NCBI RefSeq assembly: GCF_011009555.1 | Contig: NZ_QXHD01000004.1 | Coordinates: 3,519,314-3,583,313, forward strand | Direction of reading: 5' to 3' | Origin: Adonisia turfae CCMR0081 | Lineage (GTDB): Bacteria > Cyanobacteriota > Cyanobacteriia > Phormidesmidales > Phormidesmidaceae | DNA: 64,000 bases | In this document: positions 35,901 through 42,300 of the stretch, in pieces | How the letters are laid out: the number at the start of each line of letters is the position of its first letter | How positions within the stretch are numbered: the first letter of the stretch is position 1 | The notes under the pieces: model-generated | What the model was told of the DNA's origin: nothing | The model's input: only the letters and a program-made list of their open reading frames with translations | The model's database searches: none | Translations under genes and position numbers: made by a program

Positions 35901-36972
35901 GCAACGCCTGACAAGCCAAATGGACGGCCACCAGAGATGACGAACAGGCGGTGTCAATAGGGATCGCCGGTCCTTTTAGATTCAAATGATACGGTATCCG
36001 GGCAGCGGCAATGGAATAACTGTTGCCCGTGTTCAGCCCTCCAACCTGTTGCTGAGACAGCAAGTGGACGTACTCGCTGTTCATGATTCCCATATAGACA
36101 CCGCACTTTTTGCCATCCAGCACCTGAGGACTGTAGCCAGCATCTTCGAACGCCCTGTAGGCCTCCTCAAGAAAAATCCGATGCTGTGGGTCCATCAGTT
36201 CTGCCTCGGCGGGCGGAATCATGAAAAACGACGTGTCAAAGCAATCAATATCCTCTAAAACACCCAGCCATTTGCAATAAATCTTGCCAGGTTTGGCGGG
36301 ATCGGGATCGTAATACTCGTTTACGTCCCAGCGATCCTTCGGGATCTCTGCCACAGAGTTTCGACCCTGTTTCAGATTGTCCCAAAACTGTTGAAGATCG
36401 GCGGCACCTGGATACCTTCCGGACATCCCAACAATGGCAATACCTTCAGCTACAGGGGGGTGATTTTCGGTCTGAGTGAGGGGCTGTTGAGTCTGCTCAT
36501 CGAAGTGCCGTGTTGGTTGTATTGCCTGCGAAGTAACAACAGTATCAGCTGATGATGCGATCGCAGAGGTGAAAGTGTGCAACTGGGTCGGGAGCTTTCC
36601 TTGAAGTTCCGTGCCCAGGTAATCTGCGAATTGAACAATGGTTGGGTAATCGTAGGTCCGAGTTGCTGGAATCTTAAGCCCATATTGTTGGTTGACCGTT
36701 TGAATCCATTCCACATTGACAATTGAGTCAAGCCCCATTTCACTAAAGGGCTCATCAAGGTCCACATCCTCCTTGTCCATGTAGAGGGCAGCAGCGAGAC
36801 TTTCTCGCAGGCTTTCCTGTAACACATCCGGGGAACCCAATGCCTCTGATTGATTACCCTTTAGGTGGCCATTCGATTCCTCAGTGTTGCTGTTGGCGCG
36901 TATGTCACGTCGAGCCTCTTCCAGGCTGAGATCACCATCTTGCAGGGACTGTAGGATGTGTTTCAAGCTCAT
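17917..36972 (-). CDS. trans-AT polyketide synthase C (terminal megasynthase, 6351 aa)
   Basis: Domain order from the N-terminus (nt, minus strand): helical docking segment and ACP7(W) 36970-36605; KS8 36450-35180, ECH-a 34440-33790, ECH-b 33680-32925, ACP8(W) 32825-32595; KS9 32380-31100, KR5 30500-29230, ACP9 29170-28930; KS10 28760-27440, DH3 26900-26020, KR6 25985-24800, ACP10 24630-24400; KS11 24220-22910, ACP11(W) 22025-21790; KS12 21595-20330, ACP12 19755-19540, condensation domain 19300-17950. No AT domain and no thioesterase are present. Post-KS linkers end in LPTYPF-type motifs, usual in trans-AT systems. ACPs marked W carry DSxxxxxW, the known flag for beta-branching. KS12 lacks one catalytic His. 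The ATG overlaps the PKS B stop by four bases (ATGA), so translation is coupled. Because it ends in a release-type domain, it is likely the last protein of the line. The product is unknown. Confidence 0.96.
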   Translation of the reverse strand: MSLKHILQSLQDGDLSLEEARRDIRANSNTEESNGHLKGNQSEALGSPDVLQESLRESLAAALYMDKEDVDLDEPFSEMGLDSIVNVEWIQTVNQQYGLKIPATRTYDYPTIVQFADYLGTELQGKLPTQLHTFTSAIASSADTVVTSQAIQPTRHFDEQTQQPLTQTENHPPVAEGIAIVGMSGRYPGAADLQQFWDNLKQGRNSVAEIPKDRWDVNEYYDPDPAKPGKIYCKWLGVLEDIDCFDTSFFMIPPAEAELMDPQHRIFLEEAYRAFEDAGYSPQVLDGKKCGVYMGIMNSEYVHLLSQQQVGGLNTGNSYSIAAARIPYHLNLKGPAIPIDTACSSSLVAVHLACQALRSGEIDMALVGGVTLYLTPASYVGMCAAGMLSPDGQCKSFDTSANGFVPGEGAGLVVLKRLEDAERDGDGIHGVIIGSGINQDGRTNGITAPSVQSQIELERTVYDRFQIDPATISYVETHGTGTQLGDPIEFEALTKVFHEKTDQQHYCALGSVKSNIGHTSAAAGMAGIHKVLLSLKHQQLVPSLHFKHPNAHCDFENSPFYVNTELKDWSALADHPRRVAVSSFGFSGTNAHVVIEEYVQASPSPKSSDVSLPTPVVLSARDEDRLRDVVENLRAFLTSGSQTLPSLKDFAHTLQVGREAMQERLAWVVSSLDELIEKLTQFLENEAAGSRTFRGRVQRQRGRLALFQPDQETLQRIEAQSNVGDYSLLLELWVTGLVFDWDLIWPQPKQCRHVSLPTYPFAKERYWVPASPEPTASVHAGSRPLIGDGTPPPATILAKPPRLVALGDPTIMPSAFPAPAVAKVPRLLHPPMNWWMQQQSFKEPSLFSVNTEEHGDGVVSVLIDSHDGCNQLTQALLDELAQALAIACDRADVNVVLLRGNDDGFLTSAPSAAVSPFDQQLSRLTLDQQVPIIAVMKGSASGAGLMVGALCDLMICGEESELRLLESGAEASVSQAAMDFLTERFGAAIAKALIQPSNRSTGGELYDLGIGCLVLPRHDIDEFALDLAHRMAGAPRQSLTLLKRHLSRPIAATFYRTVTAITRVEDADLPLDSEASEALLQSAFKATATTEMAAPEIVNLQSKVVKLEIFSDGVAVLTMDDRDSKNTFTEALAQGLTEAFAWVEKTFSIKVVVLTGYGHYFACGGTREALLAIQAGRARFTDSRVTSLPLECNIPVIAAMQGHGIGAGWALGMFCDGAVFSAESVYHSPYMQYGFTPGAGSTLIIPHQFGHDLGGEILFGAREFKGHELKRRGITMPVLPRSDVLAGAMAAAHHLASASRQTLMDWKQTRVRVLRQRLESIYAAELAMHEQTFVGSQEVRARIETLYGGPSTAMATQMEQTEAQSDYQAAETSAMGDEVLRSEILRTIVHTLRETLAAELHMALGKIKNDVAFIEMGLDSINSVTWMREVNQRYGLSIPATEIYNHPTINELARYVRHEGNKLGLFLPDNRLPDNRLPDNRLPDNRHLPHPQPSAVSTATVETPRVSADTEQMGGFETTTRSQTVSRDRELTRHDIAVIGMAGQFPMARDITTFWNNLLEGKDCISEVPPTRWPLESYYDLNPEVPGKTYSKWMGMLEDVDKFDPLFFNISPMEAEAMDPQQRLFLQSCWSCIEDAGYDPLKLAGSKCGVFAGCGPGDYGLGFEGAERDASTLMGGSMSILAARISYVLNLQGPCVAMDTACSSSLVAIASACDSLTLGNSDLAFAGGVSIMAGPMMHIMTSKAGMLSPDGRCFTFDQRANGFVPGEGVGVILLKRLEDAERDGDRIDGVIRGWGVNQDGKTNGITAPNGDAQTRLEKYVYDRFGLNPDSIQMVEAHGTGTKLGDPIEVAGLKKSFQDYTSRKRYCALGSVKSNVGHLLAAAGIAGAIKSILALKYRKLPPTIHFEALNEHIDLENSPFYVNTSCRNWEIKDGEVRRAAVSGFGFSGTNAHVVFEEYVPSFQKDTTNAPLAPAVILLSAKNRDRLRAIGEDLLHYMDSQFKASGCSLHDLAYTLQIGRAAMTERLAFVAKSEAALKTMLQRYLAGDDVVGLFRGHLQRDQDALSRLAADGAMQELVAKWMAQEDYAKLMELWVDGLDIDWQCLHTGKQRRRVSLPTYPFAREHYWRQLTVAMPGDETVSTSRVLPILASSGLTPSLASSTLLCRPVWKAAAVSVDEHTTENTTEPFIRHVILLCGSFESQAAAIESGLPGARCTVLHCDATDIAVRFGDVSCQVFETIKALLLEKAEGKTLVQVLIDSQGEGQILAGLAGLLQTATLENPAMFGQVIELQPDGDPVTTLLENHAQAEDVRIRYVDGNRMVLTFEELTDVSEEPSRCWQDEGVYLITGGAGELAALFAEEIVSRVATPNIILIGRSVLNDPMQARLDRLATAGARVDYRQVDVADETAVTDLMTSIRRDFGRLDGVLHAAGMIRDNFLTKKTTAEFKAVLTAKVKGTVLLERASRELAPKLIVLFSSCSGITGNLGQADYAAANAFMDAFAHGHGLQHGANARPTRIVSVNWPLWNSGGMRVDDATLAAMHERTGSIPLESDAGLKAFYQIIASGLTQVMILSGETKRLRQVILSGNSKQSANDVLESAAAVDEQELCDRTLDQVKSLLGETINLAKDRIDDYEPLESYGIDSILVTQLNLKLGRVFPEVSQTLLFEIRNLRDLTDHLVDTFRLDCIRWTGLDTVMAPVTRPTTTRNAKDVGPSAEDVNRVGNNADSSLVGNGPRQSIQEPIAIIGISGRYPQADSLDTYWENLKTGKDCITEIPEERWSLDGFYHPDPQQAVAQGLSYSKWGGFLNGFADFDPLFFNISPLEAMGIDPQERLFLQAAWEAVESAGYSRARLAQTVDGNVGVFAGITKTGFDRYARDWANQGETAVPNTSFGSVANRVSYLLNLHGPSMPIDTMCSSSLTAIHEACQHLRQGDCAMALAGGVNLYLHPSSYVGLCAQYMLSKTGQCRSFGDGSNGFVPGEGVGVVLLKPLSDALADGDPIHAVIRATQVNHGGKTNGYTVPNPKAQSELIRQALDNAGIDARSVSYVEAHGTGTELGDPIEVSGLTQAFQTDTTDTGYCALGSVKSNIGHLEAAAGIAALTKVVLQMRHGELTPSLHAETLNPKIPFPKTPFKVQVHPEPWERPRLRLDGPLKEYPYVAGISSFGAGGSNAHVILAEPPSRIAIANDDNNDPVIIVLSAKTEDSLSAYVEKLLHFLSRADASASPALRDIAFTLQTGRDAMEERVGFIARTRHELIEKLQGFLAVGPDQVKDCVRDCVARGHDSLTRLAHDEDAQAMIRAWHSKRKLSKLLDLWVKGMPIDWEQLYGHPRPNRVVLPTYPFQQEPYWIRVGVSKANERQSVQPLHPLLHQNTSDLDGLRFSSVFLADAPYVADHVVGGQKLLPGVACLEMARAAVEQISGPCEGLSVRSINHVVWARPIVVAERPQTFHVGLLDEGEGKVRFEIYSSLADDSPVLHGQGVAMLQAVKMESETPVLDLDRLKAEVVNAPRFDAAQCYATFQSMGVNYGPSHQSLVELFADSKHVLARLQLPDAALATSDAYLLHPSLLDGALQAAIGLALQGGQTVVADNLVATVPFALDELQIFAPWVNDMWVWIQVSEATSPSAGGQKLDFELCDAHGQVCIRMKGFTFRPLPSGSSHPDAASNLLLAYPEWREQSVMAADPSPNFEHRHLLVYGVDGLSDDVVHAKLPGVTWQQLPFDQDDVAAAFAGVSTQVFRLTQELLAKKPTRRVLVQILIPSKGTGNLFSGLAGLLHTARLENPLFAGQVIEVDVRTSADTLVQILAENATGLEDVRIRYERGVRQTIHWCEFASPMPTKLSTVPWKSGGVYWITGGMGGLGRLFAKYIATETQDVTLILTGRSALAAEQREWLEILNANGARVDYRQADISLEADVERLAQEIVRDYVKIDGILHAAGVLQDAFILQKPVDEFQEVLSPKVAGAWNLDRATRQLDLDFFALFAAGAGLLGNPGQSDYATANAFLDAFAHFRNGRVERGERSGRTVSIDWPLWQDGGMKMAAAAQATMTDKLGLTSMASVVGLEAFECILASGKGQMMPLTGDLSRLRSLLKVSVEPDRTLVEVDHGSTARVDEYSEPEAVAIDYLRQLITSALHIPPHRLRPDESFSQFGIDSIVVMNLTNQLEETFGSLPKTLFFEYDNIGSLARYFVETHRAKLTSVIRGDRMAKGRTQAATTEPLTALTTTVPIANSMLRTRRHRSAVQDTKPQEALSSRALDIAIIGLSGRYPMAADLKAFWANLRDGRDCITEVPPDRWNWRDYYSDESGNGAGHSSKWGGFIDDVDKFDPQFFNISPRVAPFIDPQERLILEETWKALEDAGYRPQDLQAKLGEDTVSPVGVYIGSMYGEYQLLGAESTMVGKPAAFAGNLASIANRVSYVLNLNGPSMIVDTMCSSSLTCVHLACQDLKSGRTDLGIAGGVNLTVHPNKYLMLSGGQFISTQGRCESFGEGGDGYIPSEGVGVVLLKRLADAQRDGDHIYGVIKGSALNHGGRTNGYSVPNPNAQKRVIVQALNEAGIDPRAVSYIEAHGTGTKLGDPIEIAGLTKAFGLEPNNRQCWIGSAKSNIGHCEAAAGIAGLTKVLLQMQHQQIVPSIHSSVLNPHIDFASTPFVVNQELRDWQPANIDGRPMKRIAGISSFGAGGSNAHLVIEEAPNVSISQPLEDTPNANFKAGQPPRALILLSARSEEQLRQAARNLRDFVTDPSRASDTQLHDIAYTLQVGREPMTERLGFVVDSMGELRDQLEMFLNSALPVEGQLRGRDDQQLSDGFKSLSSNSDSNAMVDRFAGGGDGQEILQLWVCGHEFDWTRLHRAISPSPRRISLPTSPFTHRRYWVERPGTPSGGPWPMAAQVAIPPRTAPSPMAELTGLSQPLATLDGMESRFMTAMPNKPNQLVELTPLSTNPQFSRNVVSSEQLATDDAEPIRPAESISEPVAAPRSVAPPSERSVTELESLQKKLLTSLAETLFMGVDEIGLDKPFMDLGLDSIVAAEWIRYINQEFGLDIAAAIVYEHGTLRKFTAFLDNEISDLSPSVSPSPVPLAEPLPVTSRETQPIDAAVLGQPSVVQSHESETAAPDSLAINSAHHRLETSHKQTSDIAIVGMSGRFPGGPDLDAFWHLIERGETAFSPLPRDRDWDLEGIYHSTPHPNKTYVRRGGFLQGIDCFDPLFFEISPKEAMTMDPCERLFLEESWRAIEDAGIDPKSLSGCRWGVFCGNGGDYSLRLKEVLGFSPHVTLSQVPARVAHCLDLNGPCQSVDAGCASSLLAIAQACDQLVMHRCEAAIAGGALLHSTPNLLISACQIELLSAAETGHALDAQANGMMPAEAVSVVVLKRLADALADGDRIHGVIEGWGSNHNGKTNGMVTPNADAEVALLEDVYTRFGIDPQTVTLMEANASGMPLADTVEAHALTRIFGGATTKRQQPCVLGTVENNVGHAFHASGMSHLMKTLLAMRYQRIPGTPNVRRPSDSLDLENSPFSIIQETLPWEVEPGQLRRAAINSFGATGTNVHLVLSESPAATAAAEPISVRSGPVLIPLSARTASGLRQRCCDLQHWLDSSSEGLNCDLQRLSANLLMYRSHFEERCAIVVSDVATLRTQLSRIGDGHPIEKGFLGRVDASSPLSPALSTLAAATIKGLQAPLQPTEEDLIVLADLYTKGVNLDMSACFTAAEQAVLSLPGYPFEKRRCWVSGTGSGETSQGVQKITKSKPTAEIVEHLKVFVGELTGLSPDEIESGKPLSAYGVDSLMGMRLLNRINAFSSEDFDASLLQNGSLDEMAATIQTGSQWNGDEVPSSLSPLRTSGIERPCPAFIERLELAISPGTDVINTDNGEAQLEHLIQHGVGVWSVNGRLCFEFLKGTQTRESVQSLLSHPRSLLSLLTEGVGYYPTSQMQRFALDASEVHGKTALNIGQAFWIDSPVNMELLRRAFNEMTQHHAILRTGIRRAGEQWVQVVYERNEVDCQEELWPDVEDQTTFLDALETFQLEQIGAGFDAAQTTLLDLFVVHNGKDLGAIYFQTHHFHADGFTLFLLQQELYQRYRALVEGADWTPPTLRAEYAHFSLSLFESANAENTQFWQDYLNRQAHGPMLRDRAEYLESVSPKAGVLTIDTSIDLLDVARRFRVTLTQMVACAVGVLMYRLTGQNMVVQMVYNLRDRYEFENVFGDFSSSAPLTLDIQSTMTLRDVFACYSQASLELQMHKRFDFMDVIGQLGSSGKWSGISIDSNDRDALCQVTDFAERMIDMPLEERDPVGPLVVCLVKTAGQLTLQLLYDKTLLSSHTIELFGEAMQNLLVKMINEPEFRVLDFQPSPELLQRLDLQL
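17950..21595 (-). other. PKS C last module: KS12(0)-ACP12-condensation domain
   Basis: KS12 keeps the Cys (DAGCASSL, ~21085-21105) and the second His (NNVGH), but the first His of HGTGT is Asn (EANASGM, ~20685-20705). This predicts no chain extension, only transfer. ACP12 has YGVDSL. The C-terminal condensation domain has an intact HHxxxDG (HHFHADG, ~18805-18825) and FRVTLTQ/GDFSSSAP-like core strands. KS0-ACP-C ends suggest release by ester or amide formation with a hydroxyl or amine acceptor, or macrolactonisation. Confidence 0.85.
21790..24220 (-). other. PKS C module KS11-ACP11(W), predicted beta-branch
   Basis: KS11 has intact DTMCSSS, HGTGT and NIGH. No reductive domain follows, so the beta-keto group is kept. 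A ~250-residue Pro/Ser/Ala-rich linker leads to ACP11 with GLDSIVAAEW, the DSxxxxxW beta-branching signature. HMGS-cassette action is predicted here. Confidence 0.88.
24400..28760 (-). other. PKS C module KS10-DH3-KR6*-ACP10
   Basis: KS10 is intact (DTMCSSS, HGTGT, NIGH). DH3 has HVVGGQKLLP (HxxxGxxxxP) and DGALQ, so it should dehydrate. KR6 keeps the cofactor glycines (TGGMGGLG) and the catalytic Tyr and Asn (SDYATANAF), but the Ser 13 residues before the Tyr is Ala (LFAAGAG, ~25035-25055). ACP10 has FGIDSI. Confidence 0.88.
28930..32380 (-). other. PKS C module KS9-KR5-ACP9
   Basis: KS9 is intact (DTACSSS, HGTGT, NVGH). KR5 has the catalytic Ser, Tyr and Asn (FSSCSG, QADYAAANAF), but the cofactor loop reads TGGAGELA in place of TGGxGxxG (~29925-29950), losing the last glycine. 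ACP9 has YGIDSI. A beta-hydroxyl is expected if KR5 works. Confidence 0.85.
32516..32575 (-). repeat. Four 15-bp tandem repeats encoding an (LPDNR)4 linker
   Basis: Unit CTGTTATCCGGCAAT repeated at 32516, 32531, 32546 and 32561 (last copy ends in G), coding LPDNR four times between ACP8 and KS9. In-frame, near-identical units indicate recent slippage expansion in a flexible interdomain linker. Confidence 0.9.
32595..36450 (-). other. PKS C module KS8-ECH-ECH-ACP8(W), predicted beta-branch
   Basis: KS8 is intact (DTACSSS, HGTGT, NIGH). Two crotonase-fold domains follow. ECH-a (34440-33790) is diverged: the GAD oxyanion motif of the stand-alone ECH1 is replaced (LTSAPSAAV). ECH-b (33680-32925) is PksI-like (FACGGTREALL, MQGHGIGAG, YGFTPGAGST, MHEQTF) with Arg where PksI has Lys80 (GRARFTD). 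ACP8 has DSINSVTW. Confidence 0.88.
36605..36972 (-). other. PKS C N-terminal docking helices and ACP7(W)
   Basis: The first ~25 residues (HILQSLQDGDLSLEEARRDI) form a short helical motif nearly mirrored at the C-terminus of PKS B. ACP7 follows with GLDSIVNVEW, the beta-branch Trp motif. Together with ACP6 at the end of PKS B it makes an ACP pair split between two proteins. Confidence 0.85.
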
Positions 36973-39360
36973 GGTTTAACAAGTTCTAATGCGGCCAGGT
37001 CAAGTTTTTCAATCAGGCGTTCAGCTTCTGAGACCTCCAATTCACCACGCTGAACGTGCTGAAGAACTTCGTCCAAAGAAGTTGATTTTGCAGGTGCAGA
37101 CTCCTTTTCTTGATTTTGCGGAGGGGACTGCTGCTCCAGGGTGTCGGCAAGAAAGTTAGCGAAAGCAAGAATATTGGGATAGTCGTAGACTTTAGTAGCC
37201 GGAATCTTAACGTCAAAACGTCGATTGACTGCCTGAATCCACTCGACACCGATCACCGAATCCAGGCCCATATTTGTAAACGACTCATCGGTCGAAACAT
37301 CGCTCACACCCATGTAGAGAATCTCGGCTAACATATCCACAAGCACATCAACAATTGACTCGATTGAGCCTGACGGCGAGGCTAATTTGAGCTGAGGGTT
37401 CACACTGGGTTGGGCCACTTCAGATAGCTCAGTTTTGACGATCGATGGCAGATTCTGACTAAAGACCGTTTCAGATGATGGTGGGGAGAGGGTAATGTCC
37501 TGCAGCTGCGTTAGTGGCTGCACACCGTTGTCAGCTACTGATTTATTTCCGCCCTCATTTTTCTTAGCGAACCAGAATCGTTTCCGATCGAATGGATAGG
37601 TGGGTAAGCTGATGCGTTCCGGCGTAATGTCTCCGTGGAGTTGTGACCAGTCGGGGTCGGCCCCCTCCATCCAGGCAGCCAGCCAGCTTTCAGGGGTGTC
37701 CTTGGGGCCAGGCTGCCGGTTTGCGCCCCCCCGATGAACTCGACTATGGTAATAGGTCTCTGCCTTTTCACCTGCCAAAAATGATGTGAGCTTCTCAACG
37801 GTCTCGTTCAGGTCAGCGGCCACGAAACCCAACCGCTCTGCCATAGCCTCCCGCCCAGTTTGTAGCGTCCAGGCAACATTTCTCAGTCTGGAAGACTTAC
37901 TGCCAGCGGTCTGCGTCAAAAAGGCCAGCAGTTTCTCGGCGTATCCCTTAAGACAGCTCATATTCCTGGCGGATAAAACCATCACCTGGGGATGATCCGC
38001 AGGTGGTTCCGGGCCAGCGATCGCTGGTTGCCCATGGCCATAGGCTTCTAAGACTACGTGGGCATTGGCCCCCCCAATGCCGAAGCTGCTCACACCCGCC
38101 CGACGGGGCAGTTCCTGCCCATGGGCATCGCGCGGTGCTGACCAATTCTGGGTTTCATCGGCCAAATAAAAGGGCGTTTTCTGAAGTCCCAGATAGGGAT
38201 TGGGCTCTTTCAAGTGGGGGTTACCCGGAATCTTTTGATGTCGCAGCATTTGGATCACCTTCATCACCCCGGCCATCCCCGCCGCCGCCTCCAAATGGCC
38301 AATATTGGCCTTGACCGACCCTAATCCGCAATGGGGTTCACCGACGTTAATGCCCTGTCGTTGATACAACTCGGCAAAGGCCGCTTTTAATCCGTCGATC
38401 TCAACGGCATCGCCCATGGCCGTCCCGGTGCCATGGGCTTCGATGTATCCCACGGTGCTTGGATCAATCCCCGCCCGGGTGTAGGCATCGACGAGCAACG
38501 CCTGTTGAGCCACCGGATTGGGGGCTGTGGGAGAGGCCGCTTTGCCGCCATGGTTTTCGGCACTGCTGCGAATTAAACAATAAATATGGTCACCGTCTGC
38601 CAAGGCCTGATCGAGGGGCTTTAGCCATAGCGCGGCCACCCCTTCACCCCGTCCATAGCCATCGGCGCTTTTATCAAAGGTCTTGCAGCGACCATCCTCA
38701 CTAAGCACACCAGCGCGACTGGCGGCGATGGTGATATTTGGGGTCAAGATCAGATTGACGCCGCCCACTAAGGCGGACTCACAATGGCCCATCCGCATGG
38801 CCCCAATGGCGCGATGAATAGCAATTAAAGAGGACGAACAGGCGGTATCGATGGGCTCACTGGGACCGTGTAAATCCAACGCATAGGAGATGCGATTAGC
38901 AACTACAAAATGGGAAACGAGTAAAGGGCCGTCCAGTTCTTGATCAGAGACCGCATGTTGGAGCCAGGCGTCCTTATAGTCAGAGGTGGATACCCCCATA
39001 AAAACACCGACCGGACGACCGGAAAACTCACTGGCCCGATAGCCAGCATCTTCGACAGCGGACCAAACGGTCTCCATCAGCAGGCGCAGCTGCGGGTCCA
39101 TGCCAATCGCCTCCCTGGGGGAAATACCAAAAAAGGCCGGATCAAATTGGTCCACATCCTCCATAAAACCGGCGCATTTGACTTTGGTTCTGCCTCGCTG
39201 TTCCAGTGGATCGCCGTAGTATTTCTGCCAGTCCCAGCGCTCCACTGGCACGTCTGAAATCAGGTCGTGGTTGGCTTCTAGATGACGCCACAGCTCATCC
39301 ACGTCTTTGGCACCAGGGAAACGACCACTGATGCCAATGATGGCAACGGGCGACGGTTGC
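36969..39360 (-). other. PKS B module KS7-ACP6(W) with C-terminal docking segment
   Basis: KS7 is intact (DTACSSS, HGTGT, NIGH). No reductive domains follow, so a beta-keto product is expected. ACP6 has GLDSVIGVEW (DSxxxxxW). The protein ends with VLQHVQRGELEVSEAERLI, a helical segment like that opening PKS C. Predicted beta-branch site shared with ACP7. Confidence 0.88.
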
Positions 39361-42300
39361 TCAGGGGACGGTTGACTATTCATGGTGGTGATCGCCTGCG
39401 AACTATCAACCCCAGGGTTGGGGGGAGCCGTAGGAGGGTCTGCCATATCCCCATTGGTTCTCTCATTTGCTCTAGTAATGGGGGCAGCGACGGTCTCCTT
39501 TGGCGCACTGCGAAAACGACTGGTGGATTCAGGCGGCTTTGCCAAAACCTGGGTTGGCATATCTGGTGTTGGTTGTGGGACCAGCTGCGCCGCTAGGGTC
39601 TCCGGATAACGTTCCAGCAGGTGTTTGGCTAGGGATCTCAGGGAAGATTTTTCGAAAAATAATGTGGGCATCAGGTCGAGCTGAAAGCGGCGGTTGAGCC
39701 GATTTGCAAACTCAGTGAAGGCCAGGGAATCGAAACCATATTGGGGAAGTTCCACATCCGGTTCAATTCTGTCTAAGGGCACCTTTTGCTGATCCGCCAC
39801 CATGGCAATTAGGGCCTGGAGCGTTTGTTCAAAGGAAACAGTGTCGGTGCCTGCCGCAGACTCTTCACTCGCAGTGTTGTCCGTTGAGGTAAACAACTTT
39901 GCTCGGATGGCTGAACCCTCACCATGGAGCACCAACAGATGGTCGCGATCACTTTGCAAACAACGCTCAAATACTGTTATTCCCCTGGCCGTATCCATGG
40001 GGGTGAGACCAGAGTTTTGGTGAAGCAGGGTGGTATGTTCTGCATCGAGCTGCATACCGCCGTCACGCCAGAGGGGCCAGCCAATGGAAACGGTGCGACC
40101 GCAACGGTGCCCTTCCTGAACGCTGAGATTACGTTCCCTGGCAAACAGGTCCATGAACCCATTGGCCGCAGCATAATCGGCCTGCCCTGGGTTGCCAAAG
40201 GTGCCGGTGAGTGACGAGAACAGCACCATGAAATCTAAGGGGATATCCCGGGTGACTTCATCCAAGGCCAGGGTGCCAGCAATCTTGGGCTGCATTACCC
40301 GCACTGCTTCCTGGGTGGATTTCTTCAGTAAATGGGCGTCCTCAATTACCCCTGCACAGTGGACAATGCCATTTAAGGCTGACTCAGTTTCCAGGATCGA
40401 AGCCAGGCTTTTTTCGACGTCGGCACGATCCGCCACATTGCATTGCAGATAGCGCACAGTAGCCCCTGCCTGGGTTAGGGAATCCAAGACCTGGCGCTTA
40501 TGCTGAGACAAGGGCGACCGACCGCTCAAGACGACACGGGCCTGACGAGTCACCGCCAGATGTCGGGCCAGTTGCAGGCCGACACCGCCAAGCCCCCCGG
40601 TAATCCAAATCACATCACCGGGCGAAATTTCATACGCTGGTGCCAATGTGGCAGGCACAATTTCGGCCAGCGAGGCCACAAACCGAGTTGCTTCAGCGTC
40701 ATAGAATGTCTCAACATCGCCAAACGGATGACTGAGTTCGGTGGCCAAGATCCTTATCCAGCGGTCATCCAATGGGCCTTGCACAGCAGCGGGCAAGTGG
40801 CAAATCCGGACATCCACGTCCCCCTGCTCCAGCCGCACTGTCCTAAATAGCCCAGCTAGGGCAGCGTGCATGGGGGAGAAAGCACCGTCTGGCACCGCCA
40901 ACATAACCGGCTGAATCCTGTCCGAGGCCTGTCCGAGGGCGGCCTGGATCAGCTGCAGGACCTCCAGAACACTGGATTGTGCTGCCTCTGCCGGGTCGCT
41001 AATGGATGAGAGCTGGATGAAACGCGCCCCAGGCCATTGGGCCTGTAGAGAAGATTGCCAATGGGCGGTATCCCCATTGAGCAGAAACACTGGGGCCGCC
41101 GATGGCCGCTGAGGCTCAGGGCCGTCGCTGGCGGCCATCGCCTGGGGCCTCCAGTCCAGTACCCCATAAAGAATGTCTGCTGGGATATCTGCTGGAATAT
41201 CTATTGGGGCTGCGTTACTTGGCTGAGTCGCTGGGATGGCACAGTACCCCTGCATCGAAACCACCACCTGGCCCTGGTCATCGGCGATCGCAATGTCATA
41301 CTTCATGGCCCGATCGCTGGGCCCATTAGCATCATCTTCCACAACCTGGGTCACATGGGCAAATGCCTGCTCAGGCAGGTCCCCATGGATCCATAAGGCA
41401 TCCACACTGAAGGGCACTGGCCGCCCACCCGGACGACGAATCAGGGACAACAGATTGGCCGCTTGTACCGCCCCATTCATCATGCTGGGATGGAGACGGT
41501 AGTCTTGAAAGTCATCCCGCACGCAGGCTGGCAGTTCCAGGGTTGCCAGTGCTTCTACCTGATTGTGACGGAAATCTACCAGGCTGCGAAAACTCGGACC
41601 CAGATCCGCTGCTAGCCTGCGATCGCACTCTGATGGCAAAAGCCTCTCACCGCACCGTTCCCGAATTTCATCAAGGGCAATGTGGGGAATGGGGCCAGCA
41701 AATTCTTCGGTGGCGATCTTGCCCTGGGCATACACCCGATCGTCGGCGCTCACCCGATAAAGAACATTGCCATCCTGGTGTTCTAGCGAGGTACAAACAT
41801 CACGAGAGCTGCCGTCCAGACGAATTAGATCGCTCCAGATTATCTGCTTTAATCCGGTCACTGGACCCACCGACGTGCCAGCCACCTGGGCCCATTCTAA
41901 GGAAACCACCCCAGGCAACAGTCCACCATGATCTTTCAGGAAAAACTCTTTCCCCGTTAATCTGCGCACGTAACGATCGCCAACTGCCCTGGCAAATGCC
42001 CGGACAGAGAACCCCTCAATGCGTACCGCCACATGGCCATCCCCATCGCACACATCAATATCCAGTTTGATCACGCCGCTGTTGGTCATGTTCTCCGGAG
42101 AGCGACGTGTCCAAACCCAGGACGGGACGGGACAGACCGCAAAAACGCTGAGGCGCTCTATGGCAAAGGGTACCAACGGCGGCGACGAGCCATGGCTCCC
42201 TTGCCCATGGACAAAAGACTGCAAGCCGAGCATGGACTGGAAGGCGGTATCCATCAAACTTGGATGCAGCACAAAGGCATCAGCTCCGACGGTCGCCACC

